The position numbers and the translations under genes were made by a program. Below the pieces are notes generated by a model that saw only the letters and a program-made list of their open reading frames with translations, was not told the origin of the DNA and made no database searches. Positions 1 through 6,630 of a stretch of DNA of 8,464 bases are shown here, in pieces. Source of the DNA: an uncultured Sphingomonadales bacterium. GTDB lineage: Bacteria > Pseudomonadota > Alphaproteobacteria > Sphingomonadales > Sphingomonadaceae. Position 1 is the first letter of the stretch. The number at the start of each line of letters is the position of its first letter. The DNA lies in contig CAITOD010000390.1 of NCBI GenBank assembly GCA_903893935.1, positions 1 through 8,464 of the forward strand, in the 5' to 3' direction.

Positions 1-1433
1 AGCGACAGGCCGAGGCCGAGCGCGCCGAACACGCCGAGCGCGGCAACGGTCGGCAGGACCAGCGCCGCGCCCATCGCGGCGGCCATGAACGGGCCGGTGC
101 ACGGCGTTGCGACAAACGCCGCGAGCAGCCCGGTGCCAAATGCCCCCCACAAGCCGCCTTTGCCCGGCGCGCCGCCCGCAACCGACAGCCCGGGCAATTC
201 ATAAAGCCCGGCAAAATTGGCGGTGATCGCAATCGCCAGCAGCAGCAGCACCGCGACCACGCCCGGGTCCTGCAACTGGAACGCCCAGCCGACTTCGCCA
301 CCCGCTGCGCGCAAGGCGAGCATCACCCCGCCGAGCGCCAGACAGGCGAGCACCACGCCGGCGGTGTAAGCCAGCGCTTCGAGATGCGCATGGTGGCTGT
401 TGCCGCGTGCGAGCGCCAGCGCCTTGAGGCTGAGGATCGGAAACACGCAAGGCATCACATTGAGCAGCAGCCCGCCCGCCAGCGCGCCGAGCACTGCAAA
501 GCCGAGCAGGCTCCACGAAAACCCCGGCGCTTTGGCGGGGCCGGCGAGCGGTGTTCCCGCAGCCGGAACCGGGCCCGGCTGCGCGGCAAAGCTGATTCCG
601 CCCAGATCGTGCCCGGCCTTGTCGTGGCCGAGCGACAGCAGGCCCGACAGGCTGTCCGCCGCTTTGCCTGCCGCCGATTTCGACCGAGCGAGATCGATCA
701 CCAGCGTCTCGCCGTTGCGGCTGAACGCTTGCGGCGCGGCATAATCGATCACGCCATCGACCGCGATGAACACGTGCGGATCGGGCAGTGACGTGCTTGC
801 CGGAAACGGAATGGCGAGCCGATACCCGGTCGCGCTCGCACCGAAATGCGCCGGCTGATCGAGCGGCGCGGGGAGCGCTGCGCGCCATTCGGCAAAACGC
901 GGATCGGGCGTACTGGCAGCGCCGACGCGCACTTCGGTGGCAAGGTCTGCGCCTTCGGGCACGCAGATCGTGGCGCTGCAGGCGAGCCACTGCGCCTTCG
1001 CCGTGACCGGCAGCGTGCTGCCCGCTTTGGCATCGCGCGGCAGCGTGAACGGGATCAGGATGGCAAAGTCGTGTTCATAGACATGGTTCATCTGGCCCGC
1101 GACCAGCAGGGTCTGCGGCACCGGATACTGCAGGGCGCCCACTTGCGCGCCTTTGGGCAAAGTCCAGTCGAGTGTGGTTGCAAAACCGGCGTCGCCGGGG
1201 TTGGACCAATAGCCGTGCCAGTCTTTGGCGGGCTGCATCACCAGCGCGAGCGTGATCGTTTCGCCCGGCGCCGCGCTGCGTTCGGCCACCAGCGAAGCGC
1301 GGATATGCGCGGGGCCGGCGGGCCCGAAGCTCTGCGCAGAGGCCGGTTGCAGCCCGGCGAGCGCGAACACGGCTGCGAGCAGCAACGCCACGGCGCGCAA
1401 CGCGGTGCGATGCGGCGAACGGGTGTGGGGCAT
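1..1433 (-). CDS. dsbD: DsbD/ScsB-family protein-disulfide reductase, partial (C-terminus beyond the left edge)
   Basis: Inner-membrane thiol:disulfide interchange protein that passes cytosolic reducing power to periplasmic proteins. 477 residues are visible, with no stop before the edge. A signal peptide (about residues 1-33, ending ASA|Q) precedes a periplasmic DsbD-N-like domain with a C-x4-C pair, C152 and C157, in WLACSATICVPEG. From about residue 313 the DsbD transmembrane domain begins. It carries LNVMPCVFPILSLKAL (C329) and ATPCTGPFMAAAMG (C445), the two membrane cysteines that form the redox pair in DsbD. At least four hydrophobic helices are present; the remaining helices and any C-terminal thioredoxin domain would lie outside the window. 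The start is supported by GAGG six bases upstream (minus strand, 1440-1443). The gene is divergent from the alkaline phosphatase. Family call is firm; DsbD versus ScsB or a shorter relative cannot be settled without the C-terminus. Confidence 0.93.
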   Translation of the reverse strand, partial: MPHTRSPHRTALRAVALLLAAVFALAGLQPASAQSFGPAGPAHIRASLVAERSAAPGETITLALVMQPAKDWHGYWSNPGDAGFATTLDWTLPKGAQVGALQYPVPQTLLVAGQMNHVYEHDFAILIPFTLPRDAKAGSTLPVTAKAQWLACSATICVPEGADLATEVRVGAASTPDPRFAEWRAALPAPLDQPAHFGASATGYRLAIPFPASTSLPDPHVFIAVDGVIDYAAPQAFSRNGETLVIDLARSKSAAGKAADSLSGLLSLGHDKAGHDLGGISFAAQPGPVPAAGTPLAGPAKAPGFSWSLLGFAVLGALAGGLLLNVMPCVFPILSLKALALARGNSHHAHLEALAYTAGVVLACLALGGVMLALRAAGGEVGWAFQLQDPGVVAVLLLLAIAITANFAGLYELPGLSVAGGAPGKGGLWGAFGTGLLAAFVATPCTGPFMAAAMGAALVLPTVAALGVFGALGLGLS

Positions 1434-1472
1434 CAAACGCCTCTCTGGCGGCAAACCATTGGTGCAGGACCC

Positions 1473-1487
1473 CTTGCGCCGCGCAAG
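1473..1487. repeat. 15-nt palindrome, possible operator
   Basis: CTTGCGC-C-GCGCAAG is a perfect inverted repeat with 7-bp arms around one central base, in the divergent promoter region. It could be a binding site for a dimeric regulator of dsbD, the phosphatase, or both. There is no T-tract, so it does not look like a terminator. Short GC-rich palindromes arise often by chance in such DNA, so the functional reading is only a suggestion. Confidence 0.35.
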
Positions 1488-1551
1488 TCGCGGGGCCATC
1501 AGCGGCACAGATAGGAACCCGCCTGTCCCGAGTCCAGCGATGACCCCCATG

Positions 1552-1556
1552 AGGAG
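1552..1556 (+). promoter_or_regulatory. Ribosome binding site of the alkaline phosphatase
   Basis: AGGAG lies 10 nt before GTG 1567. In-frame ATG codons at 1540 and 1549 have no comparable Shine-Dalgarno sequence, and the protein from GTG begins directly with a compact signal peptide. The spacing is slightly long, so the choice of start is favoured rather than proven. Confidence 0.5.
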
Positions 1557-1566
1557 CACCCCACCC

Positions 1567-3252
1567 GTGACCTTTGCCCGCAAGGCCATGCTGCTGATCG
1601 CCCCGTTCACGCTTTCGCTCGCGCAGCCGGCACTGGCGCGCAACCATCCGGCAGCAGCACCGGTGCCCGCCGGCCCGGTTCCCGCGGCCGACGCGCCCAA
1701 ACTGGTGATCGCTATTGCGATCGACCAGTTTTCGGCCGATCTCTTCGCGCAATACCGCGCGCAATTCACCGGCGGGCTGGCGCGCCTTGCCAGCGGCGCG
1801 GTGTTTCCATCGGGCTATCAGTCGCACGCCGCGACCGAGACGTGCCCCGGCCATTCGACCATTCTGACCGGCATGCGCCCCGCGCATACCGGGATCATCG
1901 CCAACAACTGGTTCGACCAGTCGGTCGCGCGCGCCGCCAAATCGGTTTATTGCGCTGAAGACGAAACCAAAACCGCCGCGACGCCCGGCGATTATGTCGC
2001 TTCGGTCGGGCATCTGCTGGTGCCCACACTCGGCGAACGGATCAAGGCGGTCTGGCCGACCAGCCGCAATGTCGCGGTGTCGGGCAAAGACCGCGCCGCG
2101 CTGATGATGGGCGGGCACCGCATCGACGATGTCTATTGGTGGAAAGGCAAAGGCTTTGTCACGCTCGAAGGCGTGACGCCGGCGCATGTCGCGCTCGAAC
2201 AGAACGCGGCGGTTGCCACCGAGCTTGCCGCGGGCGATCCCGGCTATGCCTTGCCGGCCGATTGCGCGGCGCGCGACCGCGCGGTCACGGCGGGCACGGT
2301 TACCGTGGGCACCGGGCGCTTTGCGCTTGCCCCCGGCGATGCCACCGCGTTTCGCGCGTCGCCCAGGCTCGATCGCGCGGTGCTCGAACTCGCCACGCGG
2401 CTGGTCGATGCCGACCGGCTGGGGCGCGCGCCCACGCCCGACGTGCTGGCGATCAGCCTGTCGGCAACCGATTACATCGGCCACGGGTTCGGCACGCAAG
2501 GCGCGGAAATGTGCATCCAGTTGCACCAGCTCGATAGCGCGCTGGGCGCTTTCTTTGCCGCGCTCGATGCGCGCGGGATCGATTACGGCGTGGTGCTGAC
2601 CGCCGATCACGGCGGGTTCGATCTGCCTGAACGGCTGGCGCAACAGGCGCTGCCGCAGGCCGAACGCGCCGACCGGGCGCTGTTGCCCGCTGCACTCAGC
2701 GAACGCGTCGGCGCCAAACTGGGGCTCGATCCCAAAGGCCTGTTTCTGGCCGAAGGCACGTCGGGCGATGTCTGGTTGCGCAAAGACCTGAGCCCCGATC
2801 AGAAAGCGGCGGCAATCGCGGCCGCGCGCACCGATCTCACCGCGCAGCGCCAGGTTGCCGCGGTGATCACCGCCGATGAACTCGCCGCCACACCGCTGCC
2901 CACCGGCTCGCCCGAAACCTGGAGCCTGATCCAGCGCGCGCGGGCCTCGTTCTATGCGCCGCGTTCGGGCGATTTCGTGGTGATCCTCAAGCGCGGGGTG
3001 ATTTCGCTGACCGGCGCGGGGCCGGGCTATGTCGCCACGCATGGCAGCGCGTGGGATTATGACCGGCGCGTGCCGATCCTGTTCTGGCGCAAAGGCATGA
3101 CCGGGTTCGAACAGCCGAGCCCGGTCGAAACGGTGGATATCGCGCCCAGCCTTGCCGCCTGGGTCGGGCTGAAACTGCCGCCCGATACGTTCGATGGCCG
3201 CTGCCTCGATCTCGACGCCGGGCCGGGCTCGACGTGCGGAGTGCATCCGTGA
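1567..3252 (+). CDS. phoK: Secreted alkaline phosphatase, PhoK/SPAP type
   Basis: Periplasmic or secreted phosphomonoesterase of the alkaline phosphatase/nucleotide pyrophosphatase superfamily, releasing phosphate from organic esters. From GTG 1567 it is 561 aa, against about 559 for Sphingomonas PhoK. A signal peptide spans residues 1-24 (TFARKAMLL... ending ALA). Metal and active-site residues are all visible: D53 (AIDQF), nucleophile T92 in TETCPGHSTILTG, N113, D302 and H306 (DYIGH), D347-H348 (ADHGG) and H492 (ATHG). K174 and R176 (GKDR) match the phosphate-binding pair that, as I recall the SPAP structure, marks monoesterases (K171, R173). The mature part has six cysteines (93, 129, 233, 316, 546, 557), so disulfides are likely. 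Alternative starts are ATG 1540 and ATG 1549. The stop overlaps the start of the next gene. Family is firm; the symbol rests on motif spacing, not an alignment. Confidence 0.9.
   Translation: MTFARKAMLLIAPFTLSLAQPALARNHPAAAPVPAGPVPAADAPKLVIAIAIDQFSADLFAQYRAQFTGGLARLASGAVFPSGYQSHAATETCPGHSTILTGMRPAHTGIIANNWFDQSVARAAKSVYCAEDETKTAATPGDYVASVGHLLVPTLGERIKAVWPTSRNVAVSGKDRAALMMGGHRIDDVYWWKGKGFVTLEGVTPAHVALEQNAAVATELAAGDPGYALPADCAARDRAVTAGTVTVGTGRFALAPGDATAFRASPRLDRAVLELATRLVDADRLGRAPTPDVLAISLSATDYIGHGFGTQGAEMCIQLHQLDSALGAFFAALDARGIDYGVVLTADHGGFDLPERLAQQALPQAERADRALLPAALSERVGAKLGLDPKGLFLAEGTSGDVWLRKDLSPDQKAAAIAAARTDLTAQRQVAAVITADELAATPLPTGSPETWSLIQRARASFYAPRSGDFVVILKRGVISLTGAGPGYVATHGSAWDYDRRVPILFWRKGMTGFEQPSPVETVDIAPSLAAWVGLKLPPDTFDGRCLDLDAGPGSTCGVHP
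3238..3241 (+). promoter_or_regulatory. Ribosome binding site inside the phosphatase gene, deciding the downstream start
   Basis: GGAG sits 7 nt before GTG 3249, whose GTGA overlaps the TGA stop of the phosphatase (3250-3252). This favours GTG 3249 over ATG 3261 and over GTG 3234 as the start of the UbiH-family gene, and suggests translational coupling of the two genes. Confidence 0.65.
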
Positions 3253-4469
3253 GCGCGGATATGACCGGCGATGTGGTGATCCTGGGCGGCGGGCTGGTCG
3301 GCATGACGCTCGCCATCGGGTTGGCGCGCGAAGGCATTGCCAGCGTGGTGGTCGACAGTTCGGACCCCGCGACGCTCACCGCGCAAGGCTTCGACGGCCG
3401 CGCCTCGGCGATTTCGACCGCGAGCTGGAACCTCTACACGCACCTCGGCATGGCCGAGGCGCTCGCCCCGCGCGGCTGTCCGATCGACGCGATTGCGGTG
3501 ACCGACGGCATGAAGCCGGGGCGGATCGATTTCCGCCCCGATGAAGGCGACAGTTCGCTCGGCCGCATGTTCGCCAACCGCGATCTGCGGCTGGTGATGT
3601 ATGAAACCTCCGCGCGCGAACCGTTGATCCGCTTCCTGCCCAATGCGCATGTCGCGTCGCGCGAACGCGGGCCGCACGGGGTCTCGGTCACGCTCGAAGA
3701 CGGGCGCGTGCTCGCGGGGCGGCTGCTGGTCGCCGCCGAAGGGCGCCAGTCGCCCACGCGCGACGAAGCCGGGTTTACGCCGGCGCGCTGGAGCTATCAC
3801 CACCGCGCGATCATCGCCGGGCTGACGCACGCGCGATCGCATGACAACGTGGCGTGGGAAATCTTCTATCCCGCCGGACCTTTCGCGCTGCTGCCGCTGC
3901 TCGACGATGCCGAAGGCAACCATCGCAGCGCGCTCGTGTGGACCGTTGCCGAACAGGATGCCGCGGGCGTGCTGGCTTTGCCCGATGCGGCGTTCATCGG
4001 CGAAGTCGCGCGGCGCATGGGCGGGATGTTCGGCACAATCGCGCTCGCCGCGCCGCGCACGTCGTATCCGCTCAATTTCCACCACACTGCCAAAGTCGCC
4101 GAACACCGGCTGGTGCTGGTCGGTGATGCCGCGCACGGCATGCATCCGATCGCCGGCCAGGGCCTCAATCTGGGCTTGCGCGATGTGGCGGCGCTGGTCG
4201 AAGTGCTGGCCGAAGGCATGCGGCTAGGCCTCGACCCGGGCGACGCGCAAATGCTCAAGCGCTACGAACGCTGGCGCGCGCTCGACGGCTTCATGGTGGC
4301 CGGCGCAACCGATGTGCTCACCCGCCTGTTCGGCATTCCCGGCCGCCTGCCTTCGGCAGTGCGCCGGCTGGGCATGGCCGGCGTACAACGCACGCCCGCG
4401 CTGAAACGCTTCTTCATGGACGAAGCGCGCGGGATGAGCGGCACTCTGCCCGCGTTGTTGCGCGCCTGA
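3249..4469 (+). CDS. UbiH/UbiF/VisC/COQ6-family FAD-dependent ubiquinone biosynthesis hydroxylase
   Basis: Class A flavin monooxygenase, expected to hydroxylate the aromatic ring of a ubiquinone precursor with NAD(P)H and O2 at the cytoplasmic membrane. It is 406 aa, normal for the family. An N-terminal Rossmann motif for FAD, GGGLVG (residues 13-18), ends with acidic D36. DGRASAIS (49-56) is the family's early signature. The central DG motif reads AEGRQS, with E164 replacing the usual Asp. The second FAD motif, GDAAHGMHPIAGQGLNLGLRD, starts at G292-D293, and the C-terminal ARGMSGTLP is typical. GTG 3249 is chosen because of its ribosome binding site and 4-bp overlap with the phosphatase; ATG 3261 is possible. 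The family contains several regiospecific paralogues (UbiH, UbiF, UbiI, UbiL, UbiM) that cannot be told apart here, so no symbol is given. Confidence 0.9.
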   Translation: MSADMTGDVVILGGGLVGMTLAIGLAREGIASVVVDSSDPATLTAQGFDGRASAISTASWNLYTHLGMAEALAPRGCPIDAIAVTDGMKPGRIDFRPDEGDSSLGRMFANRDLRLVMYETSAREPLIRFLPNAHVASRERGPHGVSVTLEDGRVLAGRLLVAAEGRQSPTRDEAGFTPARWSYHHRAIIAGLTHARSHDNVAWEIFYPAGPFALLPLLDDAEGNHRSALVWTVAEQDAAGVLALPDAAFIGEVARRMGGMFGTIALAAPRTSYPLNFHHTAKVAEHRLVLVGDAAHGMHPIAGQGLNLGLRDVAALVEVLAEGMRLGLDPGDAQMLKRYERWRALDGFMVAGATDVLTRLFGIPGRLPSAVRRLGMAGVQRTPALKRFFMDEARGMSGTLPALLRA

Positions 4470-4524
4470 ACGCTCGCGCCACCCGCTTACTCGTCTCGCC
4501 GACGCGCAAATTCGGACAACGCGA
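4470..4524. other. Convergent intergenic gap
   Basis: These 55 bp separate the 3' ends of the UbiH-family gene and the short acyl-CoA dehydrogenase gene. No stem followed by a T-run was found on either strand, only weak GC-rich complementarity around the first stop codon. Termination here may be Rho-dependent, or the transcripts may overlap. Confidence 0.4.
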
Positions 4525-5481
4525 TCACGCAAAGATCGACCGGCGCACCCAATCGACCGTGCCATCCGGGTCACCCAGCCGCATTGCGCCCAGCACCCCC
4601 GCCCAATAGCCTTCCGACCCATCGGCGAGGCGCCATTCGTGCAGGCGCCGGGTCAACAATTGCAGATCGTGGTCCTCGCTCACGCCGATCGCGCCGTGGA
4701 CCGCGTGTGCGCTCGCGGCGAGGCGCGGGGCGGCGGCGGATGTGGTGAGCTTGGCCACGGCGGCGAGCGCGCGCGGGACAGCGAGCCCGCGCGATGCGCC
4801 CAGCTGCGCGGCGAGGCGCGCGGCGACCATGTCTTCGGCCATCACCGCGAGCATCTGTTGCAGCGCCTGCTGGCGCGCGATCGGTTTGCCGAATTGCACG
4901 CGTGTTTCGGCATACGCTGCGGCCATTTCGGTCAGGCGTTCGGCGGCGCCCGCGATCAGCAGCGCGCGCATGGCTGCGGCAAGCGGGCGCAAGCCGTGGG
5001 CGGGGCGCGGCAGTTCGGGGCCTTGCGGCGTGGCGCCAAGCCGCGCCGACAGCGCGTGGTGCACCCCGATCGGCGCGGGCGCCATGTCGCGCAAGGCCGC
5101 CAGCACCAGCCTGTCGCCGGTGTCGATCAGCGCGTGCGACGCGACCAGGGCACCGCACACCGGCTGCGCCAGCGTCGCGGCAAGCACGATCGGGCCTTCG
5201 GGCGCGGCCATGCCCGCTTCGCCGAGCAGTGCGCGCGCCAGCATCGTTTCGGCCACGGGCAGCGGCACCGCGCGGGCGCCGAGCGCGCGCACCAAAGCCT
5301 CGATCTCGCCAAACACGAGCCCGGCGCCGCCGTGCGCCTCGGGCACCAGCGCGTCGCAAAACCCGCTTTGGGCAATCGCCGCCCAGGCCGGTTCCCACGA
5401 CGCGCCTTGTTCGAGCGCGCGGATCGTGGCCGGAGACACCGCATCATCGAGCAGGCGGGCGAAGGGTTCGAGCAGTTCCAT
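4525..5481 (-). CDS. Short acyl-CoA dehydrogenase-like subunit (318 aa)
   Basis: Acyl-CoA dehydrogenase-family protein, probably the partner of the full-length dehydrogenase encoded just upstream. At 318 aa it is about 60 residues shorter than usual. The N-terminal helical part includes VPEAHGGAG (46-54). The middle beta-domain region (about 95-155) is reduced and lacks the SEPxxGSD and NGxKxW motifs that contact FAD and substrate. The C-terminal helical domain is well preserved: RVQFGKPIARQQALQQ (194-209), HGAIGVSEDHDL (262-273) and a late DGSE (287-290) near where classical enzymes carry the catalytic EGT. It starts 3 nt after the TAA of the upstream gene (TAA-GCC-ATG), with no strong Shine-Dalgarno sequence, so reinitiation is likely. 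Degenerate partners of this kind occur in alpha2-beta2 dehydrogenases such as mycobacterial FadE28-FadE29. Substrate unknown. Confidence 0.85.
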   Translation of the reverse strand: MELLEPFARLLDDAVSPATIRALEQGASWEPAWAAIAQSGFCDALVPEAHGGAGLVFGEIEALVRALGARAVPLPVAETMLARALLGEAGMAAPEGPIVLAATLAQPVCGALVASHALIDTGDRLVLAALRDMAPAPIGVHHALSARLGATPQGPELPRPAHGLRPLAAAMRALLIAGAAERLTEMAAAYAETRVQFGKPIARQQALQQMLAVMAEDMVAARLAAQLGASRGLAVPRALAAVAKLTTSAAAPRLAASAHAVHGAIGVSEDHDLQLLTRRLHEWRLADGSEGYWAGVLGAMRLGDPDGTVDWVRRSIFA

Positions 5482-5484
5482 GGC

Positions 5485-6630
5485 TTACCGCAGCCCCATG
5501 CCGCGCGCGATAATCCCGCGCAGGATTTCGCGCGTGCCCCCGCGCAGCGAAAAGCTGGGGGCGATATGCGTGACATACATCAGCGTGCGATAGAGTTCGG
5601 CGCTCACCGGCTCGTCGGGGTGCGCGGCAAGATCGTCGCCGATCACCACGGGCAATTCCTGCTCGAACCCGGTGCCGCGATCTTTCACGATGCTCGCTTC
5701 GACCACCGGGCTTTCGCCCGCGGCGAGCCGCGCGGTGCAGGCGATCGACATTGCACGCAATGTCGCGAGCTCGGCGGTCAGCCGCCCGATCAGTGCGGCG
5801 CAATCGCTGCGCCGCACGCCTTGCACGTGGCGCACCCAGGCGTCGAGCAGCACCACGCTCGAATAGATCCGCTCGGGCCCCGAGCGTTCGAACGCGAGTT
5901 CGGCGCCGACCTGCTTCCAGCCCTCGCCTTCCGCCCCCACCAGCGCATCGGGGCCGAGCGCCACATTGTCGAAAAACACTTCGGCAAAGTGCGCGTCGCC
6001 GGTCAGATCGACAATCGGCCGCACGCTCACGCCCTGCGCTTTCAAATTGATGATCAGCTGCGACAGCCCGGCATGGCGGTCGGCCGCGCTGCCCGAAGTG
6101 CGCACCAGCGCGATCATGTAATCCGAATGCATGGCATTGGTGGTCCAGATCTTCTGGCCATTGACCACCCAACCCGTATCGGTGCGATCGGCGCGCGTGC
6201 GCACCGAGGCGAGATCCGACCCCGAGCCGGGTTCGCTCATGCCGATGCAGAACAGCAGTTCGCCCCGGCAGATGCGCGGGATATACTGCTGCCGCTGCGC
6301 CTCGGTGCCAAAGGCATGGATCAACGGCGCCGATTGCCGATCGGCGATCCAGTGCGCGGCGACCGGCGCGCCCGCGCTCAGCAATTCTTCGACCACCACA
6401 AACCGCGCGAAAGGCCCGCGCCCGTGCCCGCCATAGGCCCTGGGCAAAGTCAGCCCGAGCAGCCCTGCACGACCCAGCGCGCGGCTGAAACCGGCATCGA
6501 ACCCCTGCCACGACCGCGCGCGCCGGTCGAGCGGCAGGCCGGCCACATGGCGTGCTACCACATCGCGCACCACTGCGCGCAAATCCTCGTCTGCATCGGG
6601 CAATTCGGCCAGCGTCAGCGTGTCGAACAC
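5485..6630 (-). CDS. Acyl-CoA dehydrogenase, full-length subunit (381 aa)
   Basis: FAD-dependent enzyme that introduces an alpha,beta double bond into an acyl-CoA and passes electrons to electron-transfer flavoprotein. Motifs in order: LPRAYGGHG (62-70), FCIGMSEPGSGSDLASV (127-143, FAD and substrate contacts), WVVNGQKIWTTNA (154-166), ELAFERSGPERIYSS (244-258) and C-terminal LRGGTREILRGIIARGMGL (362-380). The EGT glutamate of medium-chain enzymes is glycine here (G364). The base may instead be E248 in FER, as in enzymes that place it on the earlier helix. GTG 6630 is chosen because GGGAGG lies 8 nt upstream; the frame stays open far beyond it but runs antisense to the SDR gene. The 318-aa partner follows after 3 nt, and the gene is divergent from the SDR. 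The heteromeric reading is inference from the pair; substrate unknown. Confidence 0.92.
   Translation of the reverse strand: MFDTLTLAELPDADEDLRAVVRDVVARHVAGLPLDRRARSWQGFDAGFSRALGRAGLLGLTLPRAYGGHGRGPFARFVVVEELLSAGAPVAAHWIADRQSAPLIHAFGTEAQRQQYIPRICRGELLFCIGMSEPGSGSDLASVRTRADRTDTGWVVNGQKIWTTNAMHSDYMIALVRTSGSAADRHAGLSQLIINLKAQGVSVRPIVDLTGDAHFAEVFFDNVALGPDALVGAEGEGWKQVGAELAFERSGPERIYSSVVLLDAWVRHVQGVRRSDCAALIGRLTAELATLRAMSIACTARLAAGESPVVEASIVKDRGTGFEQELPVVIGDDLAAHPDEPVSAELYRTLMYVTHIAPSFSLRGGTREILRGIIARGMGLR

Larger units (their letters stand above)
1434..1566. promoter_or_regulatory. Divergent intergenic region between dsbD and the alkaline phosphatase
   Basis: This 133-bp gap should hold the promoters of both flanking genes. 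For the leftward gene a weak minus-strand candidate is CTGGAC (plus-strand 1532-1537) and TATCTG (1508-1513), 18 nt apart. No convincing sigma-70 promoter was seen for the rightward gene, and no match to the enteric Pho box (CTGTCAT repeats) was found, so phosphate control is not supported by sequence here. A 15-nt palindrome lies inside at 1473-1487. If the phosphatase starts at ATG 1540 or ATG 1549 instead of GTG 1567, the region is correspondingly shorter. Confidence 0.4.

Noticed and set aside
199..990. 263-codon minus-strand frame inside the dsbD region
   Set aside because: It lies on the same strand as dsbD but in another frame and is Arg/Ala/Ser-rich without motifs; the frame starting at 1433 encodes the DsbD signature and cysteines.
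846..1514. 222-codon plus-strand frame antisense to dsbD
   Set aside because: It is antisense to the conserved DsbD N-terminal domain, is Arg/Gly-rich, and has no recognisable domain.
1225..1566. N-terminal extension of the phosphatase frame to 1225
   Set aside because: It overlaps the dsbD start region on the other strand and would bury the signal peptide more than 100 residues inside the protein.
1434..1566. Pho box upstream of the alkaline phosphatase
   Set aside because: No pair of CTGTCAT-like repeats with the expected spacing could be found.
1075..3246. 723-codon open frame antisense to the phosphatase
   Set aside because: Composition is dominated by Arg, Gly, Ala and His with no recognisable domain; it mirrors the codon bias of the real gene, whose complete active site is on the other strand.
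4455..4524. Possible bidirectional terminator between the convergent genes
   Set aside because: Only a short GC-rich complementarity with a long loop and no T-tract on either strand.
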